Source of the DNA: Chrysomallon squamiferum | Taxonomy: Eukaryota > Mollusca > Gastropoda > Neomphalida > Peltospiridae | Assembly (NCBI GenBank): GCA_012295275.1 | Contig: CM022675.1 | Coordinates: 14,009,017-14,073,016, forward strand | DNA length: 64,000 bases | Reading direction: 5' to 3' | Part shown: piece by piece, positions 46,256-52,741 of the stretch | Layout: each line of letters opens with the position of its first letter | Position numbering within the stretch: position 1 is the first letter of the stretch | Notes under the pieces: model-generated | Told to the model about the DNA's origin: nothing | What the model saw: the letters and a program-made list of their open reading frames with translations, nothing else | Databases searched by the model: none | Position numbers and translations under genes: made by a program

Positions 46256-48894
46256 GATAAAGCTTTGAGCTATTTGTGTCTATAAACAACAGCCACACTG
46301 TGAAATCTCCAGCATTGTTTCTTTCCTCTGCTGATTTTGGGGGATCTGTTCATACCAGACTTCAACTCTACACTTTATTTATTTGTTTCTTTGTTTGTTT
46401 ATTTATTTATTTATTTTTATTTAACAATTAATTTGAATTAAGTTCAATGTTTAGACTTAGTCCCAGTTTTTTATTTCAATTTTTGGTAACGAATATCAAA
46501 CTATTTACTTTCATAATTGAATTACCTTTTTATTAATGTATTAAGAATATTCCTATTTTTATTCACACCAGACATGTTTGTTTTTATTTATTATTACTAT
46601 TATTTATTAAATATCGTAACTAAAAGCAGAAAACAGTGGAGTAAATGGCCAGGATTCAAGCAAGGAAACTAACGTCTACAAGAATCAAAGTTCTCCAGCA
46701 CAACACACACCATCCCAGCATTCAGATCATGTTAATGATGTCTGTGCAATTTGCCAGAATAAAATGTCAGATCCACTGAAACTGGAAAAATGTGGCCACA
46801 GTTTTTGTAAAGGTTGTATTGATACACAAATGAAAAACAAACCTGCTTGTCCAATCTGTGGAATGGTCTATGGTGTTCTCACTGGTAACATGCCTTCAGG
46901 AGGAAAAATGCAAGTTGATTATAGAAAGTCGGGACTTCCTGGATATGACAAAGATGGATCTTATTGTATCATGTACTCGTTTCCAGGTGGACGGCAAACT
47001 GTAAGTACTGTACAATGTTTCTACAGTAGTTCAGTTTCTTTTCTGGTGAATATTTTCAAGCAACACATAGTACATCGCTATAATCTTTAACGTGTTTGAA
47101 AAAAGTAAATAAATAAAAACCAAATAAAAATCATTAATGGACAAGCTCATTACTGACACTGTAAAATTTAACTAATTGGTCCATCTGTTTTTTGCTAATA
47201 TAAATAGTAGATTTAACATCATCATTCTTCTCAAAATGTAACCATCTTTACTAAGTGTAATAAGTACCCCAACTTTCTTAAATATACAGTGAACATTCAT
47301 TGTTTTTACCTTATTTTAATCTTCTTTTTTTATCATTATCAAATTGTTATTATGTTGGTCTTTTAGACATGAAAATTAGAGTACACTAGGGAAAATAATT
47401 ACATAAATGTAGAGAGGGGATATGGGACAACTGTCATTTTCCCCTGTTTGCCTCCTCATAAATCTGTCTCTGTTCTCAATTTAAAGTTAATCATCACTGT
47501 TGGAATATTACTAAATACTGCACTTTACTTTAAACATGTGTAACAAAACTTCTAGAAACAAACATGTCACTGAGATCCTGAATGTTCCAACATTAGGTAA
47601 ATGAATTTTGTATATGTTTAATTACTACTACTACTTCTACTACTACTACTACTACTAATAACAATAATAATAAAAGTTCTATTGCAAATCTTGTTGCTCT
47701 ACAATTTTTTTCTACAATTCTTTTATATAAATTGTTTTTCAGAAAGAACATCCTAATGAAGGAAAGCGGTATTATGGGATTACCGAGTATGCATATTTAC
47801 CAGATACACCAAAAGGTCGCAAAATACTTGCCATGTTACGTGTTGCTTGGGAACGAAGACTGACATTTACTATTGGAAAATCAGTAAAGAATCGACGTAA
47901 TGAAGTCATAACATGGAATGACATTCATCATAAAACAAGAACGTATGTAGTCATAGACAAGTGGGTTCTCATATAATCCCTTAAAGATATAGACCATCTT
48001 AGTAGTAATAATCCATCAGCTGAACCTCACTAAATTTACCATCCAGTCTAAATGTGTTTCTTTACCTCATTAAAAGTGTTACATTTAACATTTCTAATTT
48101 AACAGTAAAAAAATTGTGAACTTTAGATCATATACTAGTAATTATTTTAGAAATAATTTAACAGGAAAAAATTACTAAATTGAAGTTGACATGGTAACGT
48201 TGTTTTAGAAATTATTTTCTCTGTATAAATAGTGTTAGCTGTAATAATTATGTGAAACAGTATCAAAATTTAAAATTTAAATCTAGGTGTAAATGTTTTG
48301 TTGTGAAGATTAATCAGTGACATTTGTAGTGTTTATTTACCTGTTTTTTGTGCTTTGGTTTTGTTTCACTTGTGTTTACACAGATAATGTGTTGTACAAC
48401 AGAAATTACAATGGCTAACTGTTTGCCAGAAACACTGTCCAGTCGTGACTGTCCACTTCTCTTAGCCCAGAAACTTTCTATAAGCATATCAGTCTGTCCT
48501 ATGCATTCATACTATATCCTACAAGTGAAATATTTGTTTGTAACTGGAGGATATTATAATATAAAGAGTTTGTATAAATGTTTATGCATGTATATATATA
48601 CTTGTTGTTTCTTTAGTATTAAAAATTTCTAAGGCAACATTAATAAAGTTTAAATTAAATGTTTATATTGTTTTCAGATTAACAGTGATTTGCTTTCAGT
48701 CAAAAATTGTTATCATACATTATATTAGTTCCGTATTTTAATATAATATTAACATATTGTTTCTCTATCTTGATAGGTCTGATTATCCAGATCCTGGCTA
48801 TCTAGATCGCGTGGAAGAAGAATTATCAGCCAAGGGAATCACTGAAGAAAGTATTAAGGATCCAAAGTATAAGGAACTCACAGGATTCTTTTAG
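19411..48894 (+). CDS. Deltex-type RING E3 ligase gene with 48 tandem RHIM-like repeat exons (gene model, 5' end missing)
   Basis: Gene-level entry; exons are listed separately. Forty-eight exons of 63 or 66 nt (3,135 nt in all, about 1,045 codons) lead into a 371-nt RING exon and two exons completing a Deltex C-terminal domain. Every repeat exon begins with two bases completing a codon and ends with one base (phase 1 to phase 1). The RING exon at 46,630 starts in the same phase. No repeat exon contains a stop in this frame. Deltex proteins are ubiquitin ligases whose C-terminal domain binds NAD+ or ADP-ribose; the RING here is the short C3HC4 type of DTX3 and DTX3L. The repeat core resembles the RHIM amyloid motif, so a multimerising ubiquitin ligase is plausible but inferred. 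That all exons belong to one transcript is not shown by sequence alone. Confidence 0.72.
19933..19995 (+). CDS. repeat exon 2 (63 nt)
   Basis: Acceptor CCTGCAG/GACAA, donor TCCG/GTAAT. Core EFNHASTEIEDNCES; diverged, no glycine in the Q-x-G position. Near copy of exon 10. Confidence 0.72.
20448..20510 (+). CDS. repeat exon 3 (63 nt)
   Basis: Acceptor CACTGCAG/AACAA, donor ACAG/GTAAT. Core DVSDSDSNQIEDNSET. Near copy of exon 11. Confidence 0.72.
20923..20985 (+). CDS. repeat exon 4 (63 nt)
   Basis: Acceptor TACTTTAG/GATTG, donor TCCA/GTAAG. Core NINLNLYTQRGDRDAS, the most diverged repeat type. Identical in exon 12; its left half survives in the truncated unit at 19,035. Confidence 0.7.
21479..21544 (+). 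CDS. repeat exon 5 (66 nt)
   Basis: Acceptor TTTCACAG/CAGGA (NAGNAG), donor TCCA/GTAAG. Core DISDPDSTQIADNDVS. Confidence 0.77.
21984..22049 (+). CDS. repeat exon 6 (66 nt)
   Basis: NAGNAG acceptor, donor TCCA/GTAAG. Core DISHPASTQITDNDVS. Exon 13 resembles a fusion of the exon 5 flank with this exon. Confidence 0.77.
22503..22565 (+). CDS. repeat exon 7 (63 nt)
   Basis: Acceptor CACTGCAG/GACAG, donor TCAG/GTAAG. Core DISYSDSTQTVDNCDS. Near copy of exon 14. Confidence 0.75.
23014..23076 (+). CDS. repeat exon 8 (63 nt)
   Basis: Acceptor CACTGCAG/GACAA, donor TCTG/GTAAG. Core KISHSGPTQIQDNDVS. Near copy of exon 15. Confidence 0.75.
23499..23564 (+). CDS. repeat exon 9 (66 nt)
   Basis: Acceptor TTTCACAG/CGGG, donor TCCA/GTAAG. 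Core NVSTPVSTQIADDDVS. Starts the second copy of the 4.09-kb block. Confidence 0.76.
24018..24080 (+). CDS. repeat exon 10 (63 nt)
   Basis: Acceptor CACTGCAG/GACAA, donor TCCG/GTAAT. Core DEFNHASTEIEDNCES. Confidence 0.73.
24535..24597 (+). CDS. repeat exon 11 (63 nt)
   Basis: Acceptor CACTGCAG/GACAA, donor ACAG/GTAAT. Core DVSDSDSNQIEDNSET, identical to exon 3. Confidence 0.73.
25008..25070 (+). CDS. repeat exon 12 (63 nt)
   Basis: Acceptor TACTTTAG/GATTG, donor TCCA/GTAAG. Core identical to exon 4 (NINLNLYTQRGDRDAS). Confidence 0.7.
25576..25641 (+). CDS. repeat exon 13 (66 nt)
   Basis: NAGNAG acceptor, donor TCCA/GTAAG. Core DISHPASTQIADNYVS. Upstream flank like exon 5, exon and downstream flank like exon 6: one unit of about 505 bp was lost here compared with the first block. 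Confidence 0.77.
26058..26120 (+). CDS. repeat exon 14 (63 nt)
   Basis: Acceptor CACTGCAG/GACAG, donor TCAG/GTAAG. Core DLSYSDSTQTVDKCAS. Confidence 0.75.
26571..26633 (+). CDS. repeat exon 15 (63 nt)
   Basis: Acceptor CACTGCAG/GACAA, donor TCTG/GTAAG. Core KVSNSGPTQIQDNDES. Confidence 0.75.
27072..27137 (+). CDS. repeat exon 16 (66 nt)
   Basis: Acceptor TTTCACAG/CGGG, donor TCCA/GTAAG. Core NISHSGSTPAGDNSVS: left half like exons 1 and 9, right half like exon 20, so it looks recombinant. Confidence 0.77.
27546..27611 (+). CDS. repeat exon 17 (66 nt)
   Basis: NAGNAG acceptor, donor TCCA/GTAAG. Core DISHSGSKQRGDNDVS. First exon of the 1,968-bp four-exon block. Confidence 0.78.
28055..28120 (+). 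CDS. repeat exon 18 (66 nt)
   Basis: NAGNAG acceptor (CACAGCAGCG), donor TCCA/GTAAG. Core SISHSGSFQIGDNFES, with the full Q-I-G-D-N. Confidence 0.8.
28544..28609 (+). CDS. repeat exon 19 (66 nt)
   Basis: NAGNAG acceptor, donor TCCG/GTAAG. Core SVSHSGSKQIGDNYVS. Confidence 0.8.
29040..29105 (+). CDS. repeat exon 20 (66 nt)
   Basis: NAGNAG acceptor, donor TCCA/GTAAG. Core IISHSGSTPAGDNSVS. Confidence 0.78.
29514..29579 (+). CDS. repeat exon 21 (66 nt)
   Basis: Same exon sequence as exon 17, offset 1,968. Confidence 0.78.
30023..30088 (+). CDS. repeat exon 22 (66 nt)
   Basis: Copy of exon 18 with two changes that bring it to SISHSGSSQIGDNFVS. Confidence 0.8.
30512..30577 (+). CDS. repeat exon 23 (66 nt)
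   Basis: Same as exon 19, donor TCCG/GTAAG. Confidence 0.8.
31008..31073 (+). CDS. repeat exon 24 (66 nt)
   Basis: Same as exon 20. Confidence 0.78.
31485..31550 (+). CDS. repeat exon 25 (66 nt)
   Basis: Same as exon 17. The intron just upstream has one A fewer in its A run than the other copies. Confidence 0.78.
31996..32061 (+). CDS. repeat exon 26 (66 nt)
   Basis: Exon 18 type with RISHSGSSQIGDNFVS. Confidence 0.8.
32507..32572 (+). CDS. repeat exon 27 (66 nt)
   Basis: Identical to exon 26: a local extra duplication that turns the four-exon block into a five-exon block. Confidence 0.8.
32996..33061 (+). CDS. repeat exon 28 (66 nt)
   Basis: Exon 19 type, but with donor TCCA/GTAAG. Confidence 0.8.
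33492..33557 (+). CDS. repeat exon 29 (66 nt)
   Basis: Same as exon 20. Confidence 0.78.
33966..34031 (+). CDS. repeat exon 30 (66 nt)
   Basis: Same as exon 17. Confidence 0.78.
34475..34540 (+). CDS. repeat exon 31 (66 nt)
   Basis: Same as exon 26, offset 2,479. Confidence 0.8.
34986..35051 (+). CDS. repeat exon 32 (66 nt)
   Basis: Same as exon 27, offset 2,479. Confidence 0.8.
35484..35546 (+). CDS. repeat exon 33 (63 nt)
   Basis: Exon 19 type with one in-frame codon lost. Core KISHSGSKQKGDNYVS. Its flanks are more diverged than those of exons 17-32. Confidence 0.77.
35971..36036 (+). CDS. repeat exon 34 (66 nt), internally frame-shifted
   Basis: Acceptor TTTAATAG/AAGGG, donor TCCA/GTAAG. 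Against exons 38 and 42 it lacks one base early and gains one later. The middle is therefore read in another frame (SYLIPDPLQIGHNYVS), yet length, phase and openness are kept. Confidence 0.68.
36481..36546 (+). CDS. repeat exon 35 (66 nt)
   Basis: Acceptor TTTCACAG/AAGGA, donor TCCA/GTAAG. Core SISHSGSTQTGDNYVS. Confidence 0.8.
36994..37059 (+). CDS. repeat exon 36 (66 nt)
   Basis: NAGNAG acceptor, donor ACCA/GTAAG. Core NISNSGSTQIGDNRVT; one of the closest to the RHIM spacing because it has Asn after I-S. Confidence 0.8.
37492..37557 (+). CDS. repeat exon 37 (66 nt)
   Basis: NAGNAG acceptor, donor TTCA/GTAAG. Core KISHSRSTQKGDNYVF. The following intron contains the hAT transposon. Confidence 0.78.
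37719..37726 (+). repeat. left target-site duplication of the hAT element
   Basis: CACTACAC, repeated exactly at 40,156-40,163. Eight bases is the hAT hallmark. Confidence 0.93.
37727..40155 (-). mobile_element. hAT transposon (GTF2IRD2/ZBED-type family)
   Basis: Ends CAGGGGTGGCCAAAC and GTTTGGCCACCACTG are inverted repeats matching at 14 of 15 positions, flanked by an exact 8-bp duplication. The inside encodes a transposase on the minus strand. Just inside both ends is a GGGCC-rich subterminal sequence. The equivalent intron of the next block (around 42,119-42,135, GCACTACAAGAACACACACA) has no insertion, which gives a natural empty site. The element inserted against the direction of the host gene, in the intron after exon 37. 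Confidence 0.95.
37998..39729 (-). pseudogene. hAT transposase, broken by frameshifts
   Basis: Likely start codon at 39,729-39,727. The N-terminus has a basic KKRKV stretch and a RVFKEEWTYQYFF motif. A C2H2-like finger CLICNEGIS..NLKRHYNTKH follows in another frame, so one break lies near 39,650. The catalytic region has WFSLALDESNDVQD (first aspartate), ITTDGAPALTG (second aspartate) and FHCIIHQESLC. The C-terminal dimerisation segment reads FGSTYICEQTFSCLNQTKSK. Four overlapping open pieces (39,641-39,366; 39,399-39,199; 39,250-38,474; 38,477-37,998) imply at least three shifts. The domain order matches the GTF2IRD2/ZBED5-like hAT group. Probably inactive, though few lesions suggest a fairly recent insertion. 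Confidence 0.9.
40156..40163 (+). repeat. right target-site duplication of the hAT element
   Basis: CACTACAC, the exact partner of 37,719-37,726. Confidence 0.93.
40384..40449 (+). CDS. repeat exon 38 (66 nt)
   Basis: Acceptor TTTAATAG/AAGGA, donor TCCA/GTAAG. Core KISDSGSTQIGDNYVS. Confidence 0.8.
40860..40925 (+). CDS. repeat exon 39 (66 nt)
   Basis: Same as exon 35. Confidence 0.8.
41373..41438 (+). CDS. repeat exon 40 (66 nt)
   Basis: Exon 36 type, ending GDNRVS. Confidence 0.8.
41872..41937 (+). CDS. repeat exon 41 (66 nt)
   Basis: Acceptor TTTCACAG/AAGGA, donor TCCA/GTAAG. Core KISHSGSTQKGDNYVS. Confidence 0.8.
42344..42409 (+). CDS. repeat exon 42 (66 nt)
   Basis: Acceptor TTTAACAG/AAGGA, donor TCCA/GTAAG. 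Core NISDSGSTQIGDNYVS. Confidence 0.8.
42807..42872 (+). CDS. repeat exon 43 (66 nt)
   Basis: Same as exons 35 and 39. Confidence 0.8.
43320..43385 (+). CDS. repeat exon 44 (66 nt)
   Basis: Acceptor TTTCACAG/CCGGA, donor ACCA/GTAAG. Core NISNSGSTLVGDNHVT; the conserved glutamine is leucine. Confidence 0.79.
43785..43850 (+). CDS. repeat exon 45 (66 nt)
   Basis: Acceptor TTTCATAG/TAGTA, donor TCCA/GTAAG. Core KISHSGSTQKGDNYVS. With TAG as the first three exon bases it stays open only because the exon is read in phase 1, which supports that phase. Confidence 0.79.
44236..44301 (+). CDS. repeat exon 46 (66 nt)
   Basis: Acceptor TTTCACAG/AAGGA, donor ACCA/GTAAG. Core NVCDSGSTQVGDNYIT, with the Q-V-G-D-N also seen in RIPK3. 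Confidence 0.8.
44704..44769 (+). CDS. repeat exon 47 (66 nt)
   Basis: Acceptor TTTCACAG/TAGTA, donor ACCA/GTAAG. Core DVSHSGSTQIGDNYVT. Again TAG opens the exon out of frame. Confidence 0.8.
45183..45248 (+). CDS. repeat exon 48 (66 nt), last of the array
   Basis: NAGNAG acceptor, donor ACCA/GTAAG. Core NVSHSGSTQIGHNYVT. The next in-phase exon is the RING exon at 46,630. Confidence 0.8.
45509..45916. mobile_element. decayed non-autonomous hAT element
   Basis: Left end AAGGTTCGGGCAAAC followed by TTTTTGTAGGAAGAGCATG and AGGGCC. Right end GTGGGCCGGATGGC..GTTTGGCCGTCGAGA. The ends are imperfect inverted repeats like those of hAT elements. Flanks CTATATAG (45,501-45,508) and CTATATAT (45,917-45,924) match at seven of eight bases, consistent with an old target duplication. 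No transposase inside. Confidence 0.6.
45936..46380 (+). pseudogene. coding-like fragment of unknown origin, split by a poly(A) run
   Basis: 45,939-46,160 is open and protein-like: VDMINCIISAMIDRKNK, TGLHLVSLIISDQNVFDTV, QLQQKHGKLNKASLTL. After AT-rich sequence and about 35 A's (46,219-46,253), a second protein-like stretch reads SHTVKSPALFLSSADFGG (about 46,290-46,345). I do not recognise the protein. The first part would enter in phase 0 and so would not join the repeat exons. It may be a retro-inserted or duplicated exon fragment. Confidence 0.35.
46219..46253 (+). repeat. poly(A) run
   Basis: About 35 consecutive A bases, possibly the tail of a retro-inserted fragment. Confidence 0.9.
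46630..47000 (+). CDS. RING exon of the Deltex-type E3 ligase (DTX3/DTX3L-like)
   Basis: Acceptor TAAAAGCAG/AAAACAG, donor AAACT/GTAAGT. The exon starts with two bases completing a codon, the phase left open by every repeat exon, and ends in phase 0. A polar linker of about 38 residues precedes a C3HC4 RING. Zinc ligands are CAIC, then CGHSFCKGC, then CPIC. The RING should recruit an E2 enzyme. Directly after it the Deltex C-terminal domain begins (VYGVLTGNMPSGGKM, then GYDKDGSYCIMYSFPGG). In Deltex proteins the two domains pack together. A shorter open frame starting at the internal Met at 46,764 misses the first RING cysteines and is not the true start. Confidence 0.93.
47001..47742 (+). 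other. intron of the Deltex-type gene
   Basis: GT-AG intron, AT-rich, with a CTA/AAT trinucleotide patch at 47,625-47,670 and a pyrimidine-rich end ATTGTTTTTCAG. Confidence 0.85.
47743..47942 (+). CDS. Deltex C-terminal domain, middle exon
   Basis: Acceptor GTTTTTCAG/AAAGAA, donor AGAAC/GTATGT (phase 2). Encodes KEHPNEGKRYYGITEYAYLP, then GRKILAMLRVAWERRLTFTI, then NEVITWNDIHHKT. The last is the invariant Deltex signature WNDIHHKT, part of the pocket that binds NAD+ or ADP-ribose in characterised Deltex proteins. The open frame runs a few codons past the donor to a stop, so splicing is required to complete the domain. Confidence 0.93.
47943..48776 (+). other. second intron of the Deltex-type gene
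   Basis: Donor GTATGT, acceptor CTTGATAG. The 94-codon open frame at 48,348-48,632 lies wholly inside and shows no domain. Confidence 0.82.
48777..48894 (+). CDS. Deltex C-terminal domain, last exon and stop
   Basis: Acceptor TTGATAG/GTCTGAT. Encodes SDYPDPGYLDRVEEELSAKG, then ITEESIKDPKYKELTGFF and TAG. YPDPxYLxRVxxELxxKGI is the conserved Deltex end. Between HHKT and YPDP there are only four residues (RTSD). DTX3-type proteins have about ten there, including a GG, so this loop looks short; an unrecognised small exon is the alternative. Confidence 0.92.
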
Positions 48895-49990
48895 CACAAT
48901 TGAACACTAACTAAAACATTCGTATTTGTACTTCTTATATAAAACATTTCTGCTAACGTTTTTGATTTTTCGGTTGGTGTATTATACTACTGGATATTTT
49001 TTGTTTTTTAGTGAATCTTTGGACCGTCATAATTATGTGGATATAATAATTAATTAACACTATCATCAACTACATATGAGGTTTGGTTTGATTTTGATTT
49101 ATCATTATCATTATTATTTTGTTTTTCTTTCTCTCTCTCTTTTAATGTTTCCTTGTTTTAAGTAGTTTATTTATATTACTGAAATTGATATTGTGTTTTA
49201 ATACACATGCCTGACATTATGCCGATTATTTCAACCCTCATAAAATGTGTTTGTTTTTAACAAATTAAAGAATGTTTCAGTAAGATTATTGATTATGAAT
49301 AGAAAATATGTCACATAATATTAGAATGTCCTGTGTATTTATTTATAAACTAAGAGGCAGATAGCATCTGCTAATGATTTTTCATTCGAAAAACTCTAAT
49401 TATATAAAAGCAAGAGAAAATATTTTTATGCATTTTGCTTTGAAAAATTCAGTTATTTCAAAATCATATGAGACTTAGTGTTTGGATTGAATCAGTTTTC
49501 TTATTTACTGATTATATCACTTTTATTATTCTCTATTTTAATTGTTTCTTAAAAGACATAAATAATTTCACATTTTTAGTTAAAATGTACAGTGTCAGGT
49601 ACTGTGGAACTGAAGTAAGAGATAATTAAAACAAAACTGTTTTCACGATTGCTAAAGATTGTTTAATTCTGGTTTTATGTTTTCTGAGAAAGTTTGAATC
49701 TACCAACAGTGTAGATAGATTTCTGATTTTTTGAAGTTCTGATAACTCTAATGATGGTGAGGGGTTTTCTACATATTATTTACAAAATTTGACTTTTTAT
49801 CATGTACTTTTGACTATGTTATGTATATTTATTGTAGAAGACGTGGCAATTAATGTTAATATATTTAACAGCTTCTGTTACCTGTATTATCTGATATAGT
49901 TAATAATATGTATTATTTATATTTTATATATATAAACATTGCATATAAGTGTTCTTCTTCTAATAATAATAAAAGAAAAAAAGAACTGAA
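48895..49990 (+). other. probable 3' untranslated region
   Basis: Follows the stop codon with no coding signal. A canonical AATAAA (49,968-49,973) followed by A-rich sequence is a plausible polyadenylation signal; the true end is unknown. Confidence 0.4.
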
Positions 49991-52029
49991 TAAATTAAAA
50001 TTTTAAAAATCCAAAACAGCATAAGTGTAATCATACTAAAGTCATCTATAGTTCAAGAATGAAAACATCCTGACATTCACGAATTCATGTGAAAAGTGAG
50101 TTTATCAACACAACGTATAATAACACTAAGAAAATCAATAAATCACAACAGATTTTTCACTACATTCTGCTGTTGTTTGTTCCAGTAAAACTGATCAAAG
50201 CACAGTAAATAAAATTGAGCCAAGCATTTTGTCACTTAAAAATTGTCATCTGTCTGCAATATCAAAATAAATAATGTTCATATATATAAGTTTAATTTCA
50301 ATCAAGTAGAAAGGTGTTTAGAAATTTCAATCAAGTGCACTGCTCAAAATAGAAATGTCAAGTGTTGTTTTATCATAAAAAGATGAATTCTTCTTGACAT
50401 GTTTTAATTTAAGTAGTGATAATTAGACTCTGACAATTAACTTGAAGATATATTGTGACAGATTTTTTGACACCTCTACCTAATCACCTAAATACAGTTT
50501 CTTTACACATTGTTCATGTAATCAACAGTTTCCTGACTGATTTGATGCAGTGAGTCCCTGAAAACAAAAGTACAGTGATTTGGGTATTGAGTTAGAAAGT
50601 TATTTGATCCTATACTATCATATGAATGAATCAATTCAACAGCAAATTAAGGGTGATTGTTGATTTTTATTACTCATTGTGTTATATTGTGTGTAGGTGA
50701 ATGGTTTGTATTGATGTTATCAGTTTTCGGGAAAGCTGAATGATTTAAACAAATTATTCTTATATTTAATGTTTAGTGTGGGTTTTTTGTGTTTTTTTGT
50801 TTGTTTTGGTTGTTTTTTTATATTACATAGTATTTTAGTATACACACACATGCTCAAAGTCATGCACATGTGCACCCATGATACATACATGCAAATACAT
50901 ATAAAACTGTTTTATCATTTATAAATCTGTTAAGAGTTTATTAATTATATTATCTGTGTATATAGAACATTTGATTACTCAGTCTTTAATATTTTTAAAT
51001 CGTGCAGAACAAATAACTTTAAAAAAGAAGATTTAATGAAATTTTTAGACATCTATAAATTGATTATATATAAATCATTTTGATATTCAGATGTTCTTAA
51101 TTTATATATTTTTATAACTGTTATTTAATATTGTTGAGAATTTTTGATTTTTTAACTGTAACATAGCAAACAGTAATTTTATGTTTGTTATTTGCATACA
51201 TGGTTTTAACATATTAAATTATTTAAAGAGACTGAAAAAATCATATTTATTAGTACCATCATTTATATTTAAGCGGAATATTATATTTAATGTGCAGAAG
51301 TCTCTCTCTCCCTCTCTCTCTCAATGGTCTTATCTCATTTTAAATATTTGTTTTGGCATAATGATGAAATGAAAAAGGAAACCTGTTTCAGCCACTCCAT
51401 AATTACAATAAATGACTGTAACAGATATTTTAGATAAACTTTTATAATTTGTTTAAGTTTTGAAATAAAGTAATTAAAAAAGACCTTTTCATTATGATGT
51501 ACACATTTATTCCTATCAGATTTTAGTATTATTGTTTTTCTATACATTTGATTTGTACTGATGTGGAATAGACCACTTATTTTCCATTTCAGTTCAGTAT
51601 GTACATTATTGTTAAATGAAAACTAATAACAACTGATCTTGTTCTGCTAGTAGAAAAGTGAAATAGGATTTCCTCTGTGTCAGATTTTACTAAGTATTTA
51701 CCTAGTTGTTTATCAATGTGTTCTTGTAATGGTATTAAACAAATAAGTTAATAACACTAACAATGACAACAGTAACAACAAAAATATTATATGCAATCAC
51801 AGATTATTACATTTTTTAAAGGTGTCATTTGTTAGATAGTTGCTATTATTATTACCTTTCTTTGTTGTTTGATGTGGTTTCGTTTTGTTGTTTCTTTTTG
51901 TGGTTTATTTCTGGTTTTTTTTTCTTCTTTTAGTTAAGTTTGACTAAATAACAAATACATTTGTGAAATGGTTTAAAACAATTTTTTATTTTTTTATTTA
52001 TTGTTTGGTTATTTTTGTTTATTTATTTG

Positions 52030-52067
<38 letters not shown>

Positions 52068-52740
52068 TAATTTTATTATAATATATTATTATTTGAGTGT
52101 ATTATTTCTTTGTAATTTTTATATACTAACAATATTCTGAAGAATATTCGTTTACATTTATTGTTTTAACATTATATATAATTTTGTTTCAATAGATTTA
52201 ACTGTTAAATGAAAGCAGACATTATTACCATAATTATTTATAAAATTATATTTTAAACAGGAGGCAATATAATTATTCTGAAACAAAATTATTTCATGTT
52301 GATCATAAATAATTTTATGAAACATGAGGAAAATTCATTTTTAAAATGTCCCTCTTTTAACTGAATAAGTTGGATTTACTAATTTATTACAAAATGCTAA
52401 CTAATTGCTTTCCAATTTATTTAAACAATAAATTTAATTGTAACTTTATGAATAACGTTCTGAGCAAAAGTAATAGAATGAAGTCATGCATAAAAATTTT
52501 GTCTGCATTTTCTTCAGGTATTTAACAACTGTATTGAAATTAAAATTGCATAATTAAAATTATATATATATATATATTTCATTATTTGGTAATAAAGATA
52601 ACATACAGAAATTTGTGATGTACGTTCATGTTGTTTATCAATACACTTTTGCCATTTCAATATAACATATAAACTATCTTGAAAATTTTGACTTGACTAT
52701 TAAACGTCCCATATTTTATTTTCCTATGTCTTATAATTCA
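49991..52740. other. AT-rich intergenic sequence
   Basis: No recognisable gene. Contains a CT run (51,300-51,322) and a TA microsatellite (52,032-52,066). Low-complexity short frames only. Confidence 0.5.
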
Positions 52741-52741
52741 G

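Noticed and set aside
46764-47090. Starting the RING protein at the internal Met at 46,764
   Set aside because: That start would remove the first RING cysteine pair (CAIC). The frame past 47,000 is intron.
48348-48632. 94-codon open frame as a separate gene
   Set aside because: It lies inside the intron between two Deltex exons, has no domain and ends in low-complexity sequence.
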